Counted from the stretch's first letter, positions 1-6,030 are shown. The stretch: DNA of 9,517 nucleotides from Clostridia bacterium (GCA_016297915.1 JAEDFU010000026.1:1-9517), one strand, 5' to 3'. Translations and numbers: made by a program. The notes: a model not told the origin generated them from the sequence alone.

Positions 1-151
1 TTTTTTGGTGCAGACGGAAGACTCGTCAATATGAGCGAGGCGAATATTTGTCGGAGCTGGAGTGCTAGCACTCCAAAAAAAGCGACGACTACTGAGTTCG
101 AAAGATAGCATGCGCTATCTAAAAGCTGAAAGGCTTTTGTCTCTTAGGGTG
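1..151. repeat. Hairpin-rich non-coding segment, probable tRNA-associated repeat
   Basis: No plausible gene is present here, but the stretch is dense in structure. There is a perfect 16-base palindrome at 59-74 (GGAGTGCTAGCACTCC) followed by seven A. Hairpins follow at 103-120 (AGATAGC/GCTATCT, loop ATGC) and 121-138 (AAAAGC/GCTTTT). Bases 139-151 (GTCTCTTAGGGTG) are an exact inverted copy of 193-205, the 3' end of the neighbouring tRNA-Arg. The first bases, TTTTTTGGTGCA, also resemble an antisense tRNA 3' end with CCA. One minus-strand frame stays open for about 46 codons (ending ...LTSLPSAPK at the window edge) but has no start codon and no ribosome binding site. I infer a dispersed or tRNA-linked repeat. 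It is cut by the window edge, so its full length is unknown. Confidence 0.5.
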
Positions 152-154
152 AAA

Positions 155-186
155 CAAAAAAGCAAGTCACAAGGACTTGCAATTTT
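155..186 (-). terminator. Rho-independent terminator of tRNA-Arg
   Basis: Reading the minus strand out of the tRNA, a 7-bp stem (bases 174-180 with 162-168; GCAAGTC/GACTTGC, loop of five) is followed by six T (plus-strand A run 156-161). The plus strand also has a T run, at 183-188, so the structure could work in both directions. It lies immediately after the encoded CCA. Confidence 0.8.
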
Positions 187-187
187 T

Positions 188-264
188 TGGTGCACCCTAA
201 GAGACTCGAACTCCCAACCTTTGGTTCCGTAGACCAACGCTCTATCCAATTGAGCTAAGAGTGC
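188..264 (-). tRNA. tRNA-Arg (anticodon ACG), CCA encoded
   Basis: The minus strand folds into a full cloverleaf of 77 bases including an encoded CCA at 188-190. The acceptor is GCACTCT/AGGGTGC, the D arm GCTC...GAGC, the anticodon stem TTGGT/ACCAA with loop CTACGGA, and the T arm GGGAG-TTCGAGT-CTCTT with two G-U pairs. The anticodon at 228-230 is ACG, which reads CGN arginine codons. In bacteria A34 of this tRNA is normally deaminated to inosine by TadA. The discriminator base is A (191). The gene stands alone with its own promoter and terminator. The identity is secure from the fold and anticodon. Confidence 0.95.
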
Positions 265-285
265 ATATTTATTTAACACTCATAT

Positions 286-314
286 ATTCTAGCCTACGCT
301 GGGATTTTTGTCAA
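286..314 (-). promoter_or_regulatory. Promoter of tRNA-Arg
   Basis: On the minus strand a consensus -35 TTGACA (314-309) is separated by exactly 17 bases from TAGAAT (291-286). The predicted transcript starts about 15 bases before the mature tRNA 5' end at 264. Confidence 0.8.
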
Positions 315-384
315 TAACTTTTTGGTAATTTGCAAAACTGTTTTGAATGTGTGAATTTTGTTAGTCCAAAGTTTGTTTATGCAA

Positions 385-1092
385 TTAAACCATGCTCAAA
401 GAGTGAGCGTGCTCAATTGCATGATAAACTCTCTCGCCTATATCGCAATTGTCGTCTATGTCTAGTTGTGGGATTATTCCCTCAATGTGCATCTCTCTGA
501 TTGCCATATTTACAATAGCAGAGATATTTGCATCATCTGGTCTAACATGTCTTTTGACAATATGTGCATGAGGGGAGTTTAATTTGTTGACTTTTTCGGT
601 GTATGTAAGTTTGGGATCATCCAAAATTTGTTCAAAGTAGTCCTGGCTTGCAATGTGAAAGTGCAAGTCGTCTCTTTCAACCAATTCTCCGTTGATGTTT
701 AAGTGTTCGTTTCCGTTTTCACCATGATAACAAACACGCTCAAGCATTATAGCGTTGTCCATTGTTCCGTTTGGCAAATACATAAGACTAGCGGATTTTC
801 CTGTTTGTCCCGGAGTCAAAACATTGAGTGCAAACATGTGAGGCTTGCCGTTTATCATCGAAACAAGAAAGAATACACCTTTGTTTATAAAGTCCAAATT
901 ACTTTTTTCGTAGAATTCGGTGTAAGTATCGTCGCCATTATCCTCGGCTTCGTAGTAGTCAATAGGAATGTCTTTGCCAAGTTCGTTTGCTATAAAGTCA
1001 TCATTTGGGCAAATTTCTTGTTTTTTTTGGCTTGTATTTGGATACTTGTTGAATACTTGAAACAAGATATTTTGGTGCATGCAAAAGCTCAT
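385..1092 (-). CDS. Hypothetical protein, 3' portion of a frameshifted gene
   Basis: This is the downstream and larger part of a gene I do not recognise; the upstream part is at 1001-1306. It is acidic and soluble, with no signal peptide or membrane segment. The C-terminal third is rich in His, Asp and Glu (for example HAHIVKRHVRPDD and AIEHAHS). The ATG at 1092 has no ribosome binding site. The first 24 codons overlap the upstream part in another frame and look like accidental translation. Removing one A from the run of eight at 1021-1028 (T on the plus strand) would join ...KYKPKK from the upstream part to QEICPNDDF... here, giving one protein of about 306 residues. Either the gene is broken, the run is variable, or the assembly has an indel. 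No function can be assigned. No clear terminator follows before the tRNA promoter. Confidence 0.65.
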   Translation of the reverse strand: MSFCMHQNILFQVFNKYPNTSQKKQEICPNDDFIANELGKDIPIDYYEAEDNGDDTYTEFYEKSNLDFINKGVFFLVSMINGKPHMFALNVLTPGQTGKSASLMYLPNGTMDNAIMLERVCYHGENGNEHLNINGELVERDDLHFHIASQDYFEQILDDPKLTYTEKVNKLNSPHAHIVKRHVRPDDANISAIVNMAIREMHIEGIIPQLDIDDNCDIGERVYHAIEHAHSLSMV

Positions 1093-1306
1093 CTATGGTT
1101 TCTTGAGTAAGCAAAAAGTCCGCGCTGGTCTGCATCATCTTAATTGGCTCAACAAAGACAATCTCACCATTTTGCTTGTTTCGAAACTGAATATTATTTC
1201 CGCAATACTCACCGACGCTAAAGTTTCCAAGCATCTTGCTTGTATGAAAAGTCGGATTGTGCATGCATGTATAGTCTAAATTTTGTTTGGATATTGTGTG
1301 TAACAT
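1001..1306 (-). CDS. Hypothetical protein, 5' portion of a frameshifted gene
   Basis: This is the N-terminal part (101 codons) of the gene continued at 385-1092. I choose the ATG at 1306 because GGAGG lies at 1316-1312, five bases upstream. A TTG at 1318 is in frame, but it would place the ribosome binding site inside the coding sequence. The reading passes through a run of eight A (1028-1021) and stops six codons later, as expected of a recent single-base frameshift. The N-terminal sequence (MLHTISKQNLDYTCMHN...) has no family I recognise and no signal peptide. It starts 55 bases after the TetR stop codon and on the same strand, so cotranscription is possible, but a promoter-like sequence precedes it. 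Confidence 0.65.
   Translation of the reverse strand: MLHTISKQNLDYTCMHNPTFHTSKMLGNFSVGEYCGNNIQFRNKQNGEIVFVEPIKMMQTSADFLLTQETIDELLHAPKYLVSSIQQVSKYKPKKTRNLPK
1021..1028 (-). other. A8 homopolymer at the frameshift point
   Basis: Eight consecutive A on the coding (minus) strand sit exactly where the upstream and downstream reading frames overlap. Seven A would restore one continuous reading frame. Runs of this length are prone to replication slippage, polymerase slippage and assembly error, and the sequence alone cannot separate these. Confidence 0.7.
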
Positions 1307-1334
1307 AAATACCTCCAAATATCTTAATATTCTA

Positions 1335-1363
1335 ATTATACCACAAATAAACCTATATTTCTA
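1335..1363 (-). promoter_or_regulatory. Candidate promoter of the frameshifted hypothetical gene
   Basis: On the minus strand TAGAAA (1363-1358) and a perfect TATAAT (1340-1335) are separated by 17 bases, about 29 bases before the ATG at 1306. The -35 matches 4 of 6 and overlaps the stop codon of the TetR gene. Confidence 0.5.
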
Positions 1364-1930
1364 GACTTTATTTAAAATTATATCAAAATAATTGAGTAAT
1401 TCCTGTTTGGAGCAAGGATTGTCTGATTGTAGCCAACAAAGTCCCAAATTGGTTATTCCGCCAGCCAAAAAGTCTATAAGTACAGTGTTAGGAATTTTGA
1501 AGTCATCTTTGTATTGATTTTTGCCAGTTAAATATCTTATACTGCGATTAATTGTGTTAAGTAACAAACCCATTATCTTATCTTTGCTGTTTTTGTTAAT
1601 AATAAGCAAAAACTTTTGCCTATTGTCCGAGACAAAGTCTATTGCTTTGGATATTAGCGACAGGTACATCTCTTTGGGGGTGGAGTATTTCTCCTTTTCG
1701 ATAGTCGCATTAAACATCTCCTCTTGAATTTGGTCAATTGCGTATGTAAGCAAATGCTCCTTGTCCTCAAAGTGATTATAAAATGTCGCTCTATGAACCA
1801 TTGCTTTTTTGCAGATGTCTATTACTGTAATCTTTTCAAACGGCATTGTCTCCAAAAGCTCAAAAAAAGATTTGCATAGTAACATCCTTGTTCGTACAAT
1901 TCTCAAGTCCTCAGTATATGCGTTGTTCAT
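1361..1930 (-). CDS. TetR/AcrR-family transcriptional regulator
   Basis: A 189-residue protein of normal TetR size. The N-terminal DNA-binding domain is clear: a helix-turn-helix at about residues 33-56 ends in the family signature HRATFYNHFEDKEHLL. The C-terminal part (about 75-189) is helical and resembles the TetR_C_8/DhaS-like class, where ligand binding and dimerisation occur. The ATG at 1930 is preceded by AAGGAG (1941-1936), so the start is firm. A promoter (2060-2032) and a perfect GCAAAC/GTTTGC inverted repeat directly upstream of its -35 suggest autoregulation. The same-strand neighbour is the frameshifted hypothetical gene, and the operon facing away begins at 2115. The ligand and the full set of targets are unknown. 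The family call is secure; the specific subgroup is not. Confidence 0.9.
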   Translation of the reverse strand: MNNAYTEDLRIVRTRMLLCKSFFELLETMPFEKITVIDICKKAMVHRATFYNHFEDKEHLLTYAIDQIQEEMFNATIEKEKYSTPKEMYLSLISKAIDFVSDNRQKFLLIINKNSKDKIMGLLLNTINRSIRYLTGKNQYKDDFKIPNTVLIDFLAGGITNLGLCWLQSDNPCSKQELLNYFDIILNKV

Positions 1931-1944
1931 AAATTCTCCTTTTA

Positions 1945-1956
1945 GACAATATTGCC
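1945..1956. promoter_or_regulatory. Near-palindrome GACAATATTGCC before the TetR start
   Basis: GACAATATTGCC has a perfect CAATATTG core and lies 14 bases before the TetR start codon, just ahead of the ribosome binding site. A spread version of it (GACAATA-5-TATTGCC) is found in the same position before the ABC ATPase gene at 6795-6813. It could be a protein site or a leader hairpin, or it could be chance. Confidence 0.25.
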
Positions 1957-2031
1957 TTTGCTCCTAATTAATGGACACATGTCAAATAGTGTATAATTTT
2001 TTTGATTGTTTTTTTCTAAAATGCTATTTCC

Positions 2032-2060
2032 ATTGTAGTTTGTTGTAGGTCGATTGTCAA
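2032..2060 (-). promoter_or_regulatory. Promoter of the TetR-family gene
   Basis: On the minus strand a perfect TTGACA (2060-2055) and TACAAT (2037-2032) are separated by 17 bases. This implies an untranslated leader of roughly 95 bases before the ATG at 1930. Confidence 0.65.
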
Positions 2061-2076
2061 GCAAACGATAGTTTGC
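2061..2076. promoter_or_regulatory. Candidate TetR operator
   Basis: GCAAACGATAGTTTGC is a perfect 6-4-6 inverted repeat. It abuts the upstream edge of the -35 element of the TetR promoter. TetR-family proteins usually bind such a dyad close to their own gene. The assignment is from position and symmetry only. Confidence 0.5.
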
Positions 2077-2114
2077 AAAAAATAATAATTTTTTGGGCAA
2101 GTTAACCATTAAAT

Positions 2115-2144
2115 TTGACGCATTGTGGACATAAATGATATAAT
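2115..2144 (+). promoter_or_regulatory. Promoter of the microprotein / membrane-protein operon
   Basis: TTGACG (2115-2120) and a perfect TATAAT (2139-2144) are separated by 18 bases, about 20 bases before the first plus-strand start codon. The divergent TetR promoter lies about 55 bases away. Confidence 0.7.
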
Positions 2145-2165
2145 GAAAAAAAATAAGTAGGGGTT

Positions 2166-2261
2166 TTGGCTTTGTTTAAATTATTAAAAAAAATATTCGG
2201 CTTTGTAATTCTTGCAGTCTTGCTGGTTGTATTTTATTTTTTGTGTGTTAAGGGTAAATGA
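2166..2261 (+). CDS. Small single-pass membrane protein (31 residues, TTG start)
   Basis: A short reading frame that standard length cut-offs would miss. It begins TTG-GCT-TTG at 2166; the TTG at 2172 is an alternative start giving 29 residues. A ribosome-binding-like sequence TAAGTAGGGG lies at 2154-2163. The product has a basic amphipathic head (LFKLLKKIFG), one hydrophobic helix (FVILAVLLVVFYFLCV) and ends in KGK. Its TGA overlaps the ATG of the next gene (ATGA at 2258-2261), which implies translational coupling and gives good support that it is translated. The promoter 2115-2144 lies directly upstream. The function is unknown; it could be a partner or leader peptide of the membrane-anchored protein behind it. 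Confidence 0.6.
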   Translation: MALFKLLKKIFGFVILAVLLVVFYFLCVKGK

Positions 2262-3073
2262 GTCTCAAAGATTTTTTGCAAGAAGAAAAAAAGTATCGCA
2301 AAGAACAGCGTGCCGAACAAAAGAAACAAAAAAAACAGCCCCTTACTCGAGGACAAATTGTATACAAGATTGTGTCTATAATATTTGCAATTGCTCTTAT
2401 TATTGGAGCTTTTTCTTATTCGTGTAGAGCATTGAGTGGCACAAGCAATTGGGGGCAACTAGGTGACTTAAATTCCCAAGTAAAACAAAAATTATCATCA
2501 GTGCCAAGTGAAGAGGAAGTTCTTGGAGATAATGTCAAAATCAAAGAGAGTGACCGAAAGGCCTTTGTGGACAAACTACTTGCAGTTGGAATTGATTATG
2601 ACGGAGAATCCAAACAAGCTCCAACTGGAGACTTTGAACTAACAAGCATAGATATTGGTGCTTATGCTGTCGACTTTAACAAAGAGACTGGAAATAATCA
2701 AAAGTTTGAGATATTGTCATACAAGATTTATTTTGGCGGTGAATACTTTTATGAACAAAGCATAGCCAAATTTTACTTGAACAAATACTTTGGCAATACT
2801 GATTTGCCGATTATGTATGTAAACTCCGTTTCAATGATTCAAATTCAGTCAGGAAGCCTAAAGATTCTAAGCACCACTAGTACTATAAATAATCTAAATC
2901 AAGTCGACAGTGACCAAATAATTGATGCACTCGACAAAAAAACACTTGTTTATAGTTTTGAGAGTTTGGCAAATACTACAATAAATGGCGCTATTAATAG
3001 TCTTAGTCTGGTTACAAAAACCAAAATGACACTCGAAGATAACAAGATTAAATTTGTTTTGAGCGAAAAATAA
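2258..3073 (+). CDS. Membrane-anchored protein of unknown function
   Basis: A 271-residue protein. Residues 1-31 are highly charged (repeated K, E, Q and R, probably helical and cytoplasmic). Residues about 34-56 form one hydrophobic helix (VYKIVSIIFAIALIIGAFSY) followed by a Cys. The remaining 215 residues are polar and probably lie outside the membrane. The topology therefore looks like a signal anchor with an extracytoplasmic domain; the Cys after the helix does not fit a standard lipobox. The start ATG at 2258 is preceded by AAGGG at 2250-2254 and overlaps the stop of the microprotein. I do not recognise the extracytoplasmic domain. It is Ser/Thr/Asn rich with predicted strands, as in small secreted adhesion or binding domains, but that is only an impression. 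No terminator is obvious before the next gene, so readthrough is possible. Confidence 0.8.
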   Translation: MSLKDFLQEEKKYRKEQRAEQKKQKKQPLTRGQIVYKIVSIIFAIALIIGAFSYSCRALSGTSNWGQLGDLNSQVKQKLSSVPSEEEVLGDNVKIKESDRKAFVDKLLAVGIDYDGESKQAPTGDFELTSIDIGAYAVDFNKETGNNQKFEILSYKIYFGGEYFYEQSIAKFYLNKYFGNTDLPIMYVNSVSMIQIQSGSLKILSTTSTINNLNQVDSDQIIDALDKKTLVYSFESLANTTINGAINSLSLVTKTKMTLEDNKIKFVLSEK

Positions 3074-3086
3074 TTTGTATTACATT

Positions 3087-3114
3087 TTGCAAAAACTAAA
3101 AATAATGCTAAAAT
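3087..3114 (+). promoter_or_regulatory. Weak candidate promoter before the YwaF-like gene
   Basis: TTGCAA (3087-3092, 4 of 6 matches) and TAAAAT (3109-3114, 5 of 6 matches) are separated by 16 bases, 29 bases before the ATG at 3144. The region is very AT-rich, so chance matches are likely. Confidence 0.4.
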
Positions 3115-3143
3115 ATATCTAAATATAATTAGTAGGAGATAGA

Positions 3144-4097
3144 ATGGAAAGATTGTTGAGCATGTATTCAATGTTTGGAGTTGGATACTTTGTATATTTT
3201 GTACTTTGTGCTGGCATTGTTTTGGGACTTGTTTTTGGTCTAAAAAAACTTGAGTCCAAGGCAAGAAAAATTGCACAGATTGTACTTATTTCGTGTATTG
3301 GACTTTTTGCTTTGATAGAGTATATATCAAGACTAGTTGCCACCCCAGACACCAAGTTTGGAGACCAAATGCCTCTTGATATGATAGAAGTTTTGGCTGG
3401 ATTTAGCATTTTTATTTTCTTTGCCAAAAAATCGTCCTGGAAAAAATTTAGTTATTTGATTATCTCGCCTGTGAGTCTATATGCAATTGTTTTTGTTCCA
3501 AGCGTTTATGGACAAATGGCTACAATTTCTATTACAATGATAGCTTATTATTTGACATACGCTGTTATGATTGCAAATGGAATTCTTAATATCTTGTGGC
3601 TTGACCAGGAACTCGAAAAAAAAGATATCTTGGAAGCAAGCATGACTTTTGTCATAGTTTTGGCTACTGCACATATCTTGAATATTCTATTTAGATTTGC
3701 GGTTATTGGAGTTCATGCAAATTACTTGGGAACAATGGGCGAAGAGTATGATTTGCTTATAGGATGGCTATTCAAAATTATTCCAATACAATTCTTGTGT
3801 ATACTCCCTCTTATCGCTGTGCTCGTTGGAATACAATTCTTGCTTGTCCTTCCGTTTGATTTATACAAGACCAAGAGAGAAGCCAAGGCACAAGTTGAAG
3901 AACTTATCGCTCTTGGAAATCTCAAAGCACAGGCTGAGTATCGCAAAAAGCACTCCAAAGGCAAATCACAGATTTTGGTTCGTAGCGAGACCAAAGCATC
4001 TCCAACAAAATCCAAAGATGTTAGCCAAAAGAGCAGTGATGAGGGTTTTGTTCAAACAACCAAACAAGTCAAAGTTAATAATGACAAAGATAATTAA
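3144..4097 (+). CDS. YwaF/TMEM164-like seven-helix membrane protein
   Basis: A 317-residue integral membrane protein. About seven hydrophobic segments can be seen (roughly residues 10-33, 45-63, 80-95, 103-121, 127-150, 161-185 and 206-233). The loop before the third helix, DQMPLDMIEVLAGFSIF, is reminiscent of the (H/Q)xPLxLC-type motif of the YwaF/TMEM164 family, whose bacterial members have no settled function. The usual Cys is not present here, so the assignment is tentative. Residues from about 240 to the end form a long polar tail rich in Lys, Ser, Gln and Thr, which would be cytoplasmic and is unusual for this family. The start is fixed by TAGGAG six bases before the ATG. A strong terminator follows the stop codon directly, so the gene ends the transcript. 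Confidence 0.7.
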   Translation: MERLLSMYSMFGVGYFVYFVLCAGIVLGLVFGLKKLESKARKIAQIVLISCIGLFALIEYISRLVATPDTKFGDQMPLDMIEVLAGFSIFIFFAKKSSWKKFSYLIISPVSLYAIVFVPSVYGQMATISITMIAYYLTYAVMIANGILNILWLDQELEKKDILEASMTFVIVLATAHILNILFRFAVIGVHANYLGTMGEEYDLLIGWLFKIIPIQFLCILPLIAVLVGIQFLLVLPFDLYKTKREAKAQVEELIALGNLKAQAEYRKKHSKGKSQILVRSETKASPTKSKDVSQKSSDEGFVQTTKQVKVNNDKDN

Positions 4098-4122
4098 AAA
4101 CTGGCAACAGCCAGTTTTTTTT
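4096..4122 (+). terminator. Rho-independent terminator after the YwaF-like gene
   Basis: The stem CTGGC/GCCAG (4101-4105 with 4110-4114, loop AACA) is extended by A-T pairs and followed by eight T (4115-4122). It starts at the stop codon. Confidence 0.9.
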
Positions 4123-4192
4123 GATTGATATCTTATATAGTTTCCTTTTTATTTTTTCTTCTAATAATCGGACTTGTATCATAGAATATACT

Positions 4193-5194
4193 ATGAAAGT
4201 TATATTTATGATTGTAATGGTTTTGGGATGCTTTTTTGGAGCAGGACTGACTAGTGGCAAGGAGATAGCAACTTATTTTAGTGTATTTGGCAAATACTCT
4301 AATTTGGGTGTTGTTTTGGCTACTGCTTGTATGTTTGGTCTTATGTATTTATTTTTTAGATTGTCCACAAAAACCAATACTTTTGACAAATTTGTCAATC
4401 TTTATTTTGGCAAGGCAGGAGTTCTTATCAATTGGCTTTTTGCAGTGTGTCTGTTTGTGCTTACATCATCAATGTTTGCAGGAAGTTTGGTTATTGCCAA
4501 AACTATAAGTATAAATTCATTTGTATTTGCACTAGTCACAGGGCTTTGTTGCTATTTGGTTGTTGTTGGAAATGTTGGTGTTATCCAAAAAATTAGTCTC
4601 TTGCTTGTGCCTATAATGATAATAGTAATGCTTTTTGTTTGTGGAGTTCCGCACTCGTTGCAGTTGACACTTGGCGAGCCTATATTAAGCGTTATTAGTA
4701 GCACTAATTATGTGTTTATGAACATTGTAACCCTAGGGCTATTTATTTTGGAAACAGGACATAGTTATTCTCGAAAACAAGCTTTGATTATATCTATTGT
4801 ATGTAGCCTTTTGATAGGAATTATCTTGTATGTTGCAAACAATGCTATTATATTTAATCATGTCGAAAATTCGTCTATGCCACTTTTGACGCTCGCTAGC
4901 ACCAAGGGCTTTGAGATTTGGGTAGTGTCTGCGATAACGATTTGGATTGGACTTTTTACAACGATTATTTCTTGCGTTTTCGTTCTTGGTAATTTTGTCA
5001 ATAATTATGTTTCAAATTACAAAGTCACAATTGTAATGATAATTCTACTTGCTATGCTATGTAGTAATTTTGGATTTGATTTTATCGTCGGTCATGTTTA
5101 TTGGATAATTGGATTTGTTGGACTTTTTGTTGTATTCAAAGTTCTATTTGATACGCTAAAAGAAAGACGAAAAGCAAAAAAAGTCTTGACATGA
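4193..5194 (+). CDS. YkvI-family membrane transporter
   Basis: A 333-residue protein with about ten hydrophobic helices. The first helix carries GCFFGAGLTSGKEIATYF, which corresponds to the GAGxxSGxEI signature of the YkvI group in the amino acid/polyamine/organocation (LeuT-fold) superfamily, where this stretch forms the broken helix that contacts substrate. The substrate of YkvI proteins is not established; a small amine or amino acid would fit the fold. I choose the ATG at 4193 because the peptide MKVIFMIVMVLG starts just before helix 1, as in relatives. The only longer start, TTG at 4121, lies in the T run of the preceding terminator. No Shine-Dalgarno sequence is visible, and TAGAAT/TATACT abut the ATG, so translation may be leaderless. 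The stop codon lies inside the terminator of the convergent ABC operon. A basic tail (KERRKAKK) ends the protein. Confidence 0.8.
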   Translation: MKVIFMIVMVLGCFFGAGLTSGKEIATYFSVFGKYSNLGVVLATACMFGLMYLFFRLSTKTNTFDKFVNLYFGKAGVLINWLFAVCLFVLTSSMFAGSLVIAKTISINSFVFALVTGLCCYLVVVGNVGVIQKISLLLVPIMIIVMLFVCGVPHSLQLTLGEPILSVISSTNYVFMNIVTLGLFILETGHSYSRKQALIISIVCSLLIGIILYVANNAIIFNHVENSSMPLLTLASTKGFEIWVVSAITIWIGLFTTIISCVFVLGNFVNNYVSNYKVTIVMIILLAMLCSNFGFDFIVGHVYWIIGFVGLFVVFKVLFDTLKERRKAKKVLT

Positions 5195-5211
5195 TTAAAT
5201 CATGCCAAGAC
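5175..5211 (-). terminator. Terminator of the ABC transporter operon
   Basis: Reading the minus strand, GTCTTG-G-CATGAT (5211-5199) pairs with ATCATG-T-CAAGAC (5195-5183), giving a 13-bp stem with one G-U pair and a three-base loop, followed by seven T (5182-5176). In a plus-strand transcript the same position would be an A-C mismatch and no T run follows, so it is built for the minus strand. It overlaps the 3' end of the YkvI-family gene. Confidence 0.85.
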
Positions 5212-5226
5212 AGGTTAACAATTTGT

Positions 5227-6030
5227 TTAGTTATTTAGTTTGTTGCTGACCTTTTTTTCAATATATGCTACAACAAAATACATAACAGCAGCAAGCGCAC
5301 AAAGAATTATTGTACTTGCCATAACTAAGTCAAGATTAAATATTTGACTGCCGTAGATAATAAGGTATCCAAGTCCAGCTTTGCTCACCAAATACTCACC
5401 CATGATAGTTCCAACCCAAGTAAGACCTACATTTATTTTGAGTAGACTTATAAATTCAGGCAAACTCCCAGGTAGTATTAATTTTGTAAGTATTTGAAAC
5501 TTATTTGCATTCATGCTTTTGAGTAACATTATTTTGCTTGGGTCAATTTGCCTAAATGCATTGAGCATAGAGATAATCGTTATAATAATCATAATCAAAA
5601 TATCCATGGTTACAATAGACGATGTTCCCACGCCCACCCAAATGATAATTATTGGGCCTAAGGCTATTTTTGGTAGTGAGTTGAGTACAACAATGTATGG
5701 TTCCAAAATCTTTCGAATAGTGTCATTGCTCCAGAGTATTATTGCAATCAAAGTTCCACCCAAAGTCGCTATCAAAAAGCCTAGTACAGCCTCATAAAGT
5801 GTTGTAAAGATGTGATAAAACAAATCTCCAGACAAGTATAGTGAGTAGGTGGTCTTGACAATTCTTGACGGACTCGACATTATAAAAGTATCAATAAGTC
5901 CAAGTTGAGCAAATAACTCCCATAGCCCAAAGATAAGTACAAGTATTCCAAGTTGTATGGCTAGTATAGTTGCTTTCTTTAGTTTTTTTGCTTTTAAGTA
6001 TTTTTTGTATTCTTTAGATTGTATTGTCAT
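5227..6030 (-). CDS. ABC transporter permease, nitrate/sulfonate/taurine type
   Basis: A 267-residue inner-membrane permease of the SsuC/TauC/ThiX class (binding-protein-dependent transport, BPD_transp_1 fold). After a basic N-terminus and first helix comes the family stretch WELFAQLGLIDTFIMSSPS (residues 37-55). Further on, NSLPKIALGPIIIIWVGVG and the cytoplasmic EAA-type loop (about residues 165-195, with KSMNANKFQILTKLILPGSL) mark the site that docks with the ATPase. About six membrane helices are present. I choose the ATG at 6030, which overlaps the ATPase stop codon as ATGA. A TTG at 6045 would add five residues and has no better ribosome binding site. Translation is probably coupled to the ATPase. 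A strong terminator follows. Confidence 0.92.
   Translation of the reverse strand: MTIQSKEYKKYLKAKKLKKATILAIQLGILVLIFGLWELFAQLGLIDTFIMSSPSRIVKTTYSLYLSGDLFYHIFTTLYEAVLGFLIATLGGTLIAIILWSNDTIRKILEPYIVVLNSLPKIALGPIIIIWVGVGTSSIVTMDILIMIIITIISMLNAFRQIDPSKIMLLKSMNANKFQILTKLILPGSLPEFISLLKINVGLTWVGTIMGEYLVSKAGLGYLIIYGSQIFNLDLVMASTIILCALAAVMYFVVAYIEKKVSNKLNN

Noticed and set aside
1..107. Plus-strand and minus-strand open frames across the left-edge hairpins
   Set aside because: Neither has a supported start codon or ribosome binding site in the window, and the sequence is explained by perfect hairpins and tRNA-like ends. It is treated as a repeat, not a protein.
703..1110. Plus-strand open frame of 135 codons
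   Set aside because: It lies antisense to the frameshifted minus-strand gene, has no ribosome binding site, and its sequence has the composition of a shadow frame.
2212..2458. Two open frames (plus 2212-2427, minus 2234-2458) overlapping the start of the membrane-anchored protein gene
   Set aside because: Both are shadows of a gene that has a ribosome binding site and coupled start. They lack their own signals.
4121..4192. Upstream TTG start adding 24 residues to the YkvI-family protein
   Set aside because: The TTG falls in the T run of the preceding terminator, and the added peptide does not fit the family N-terminus.
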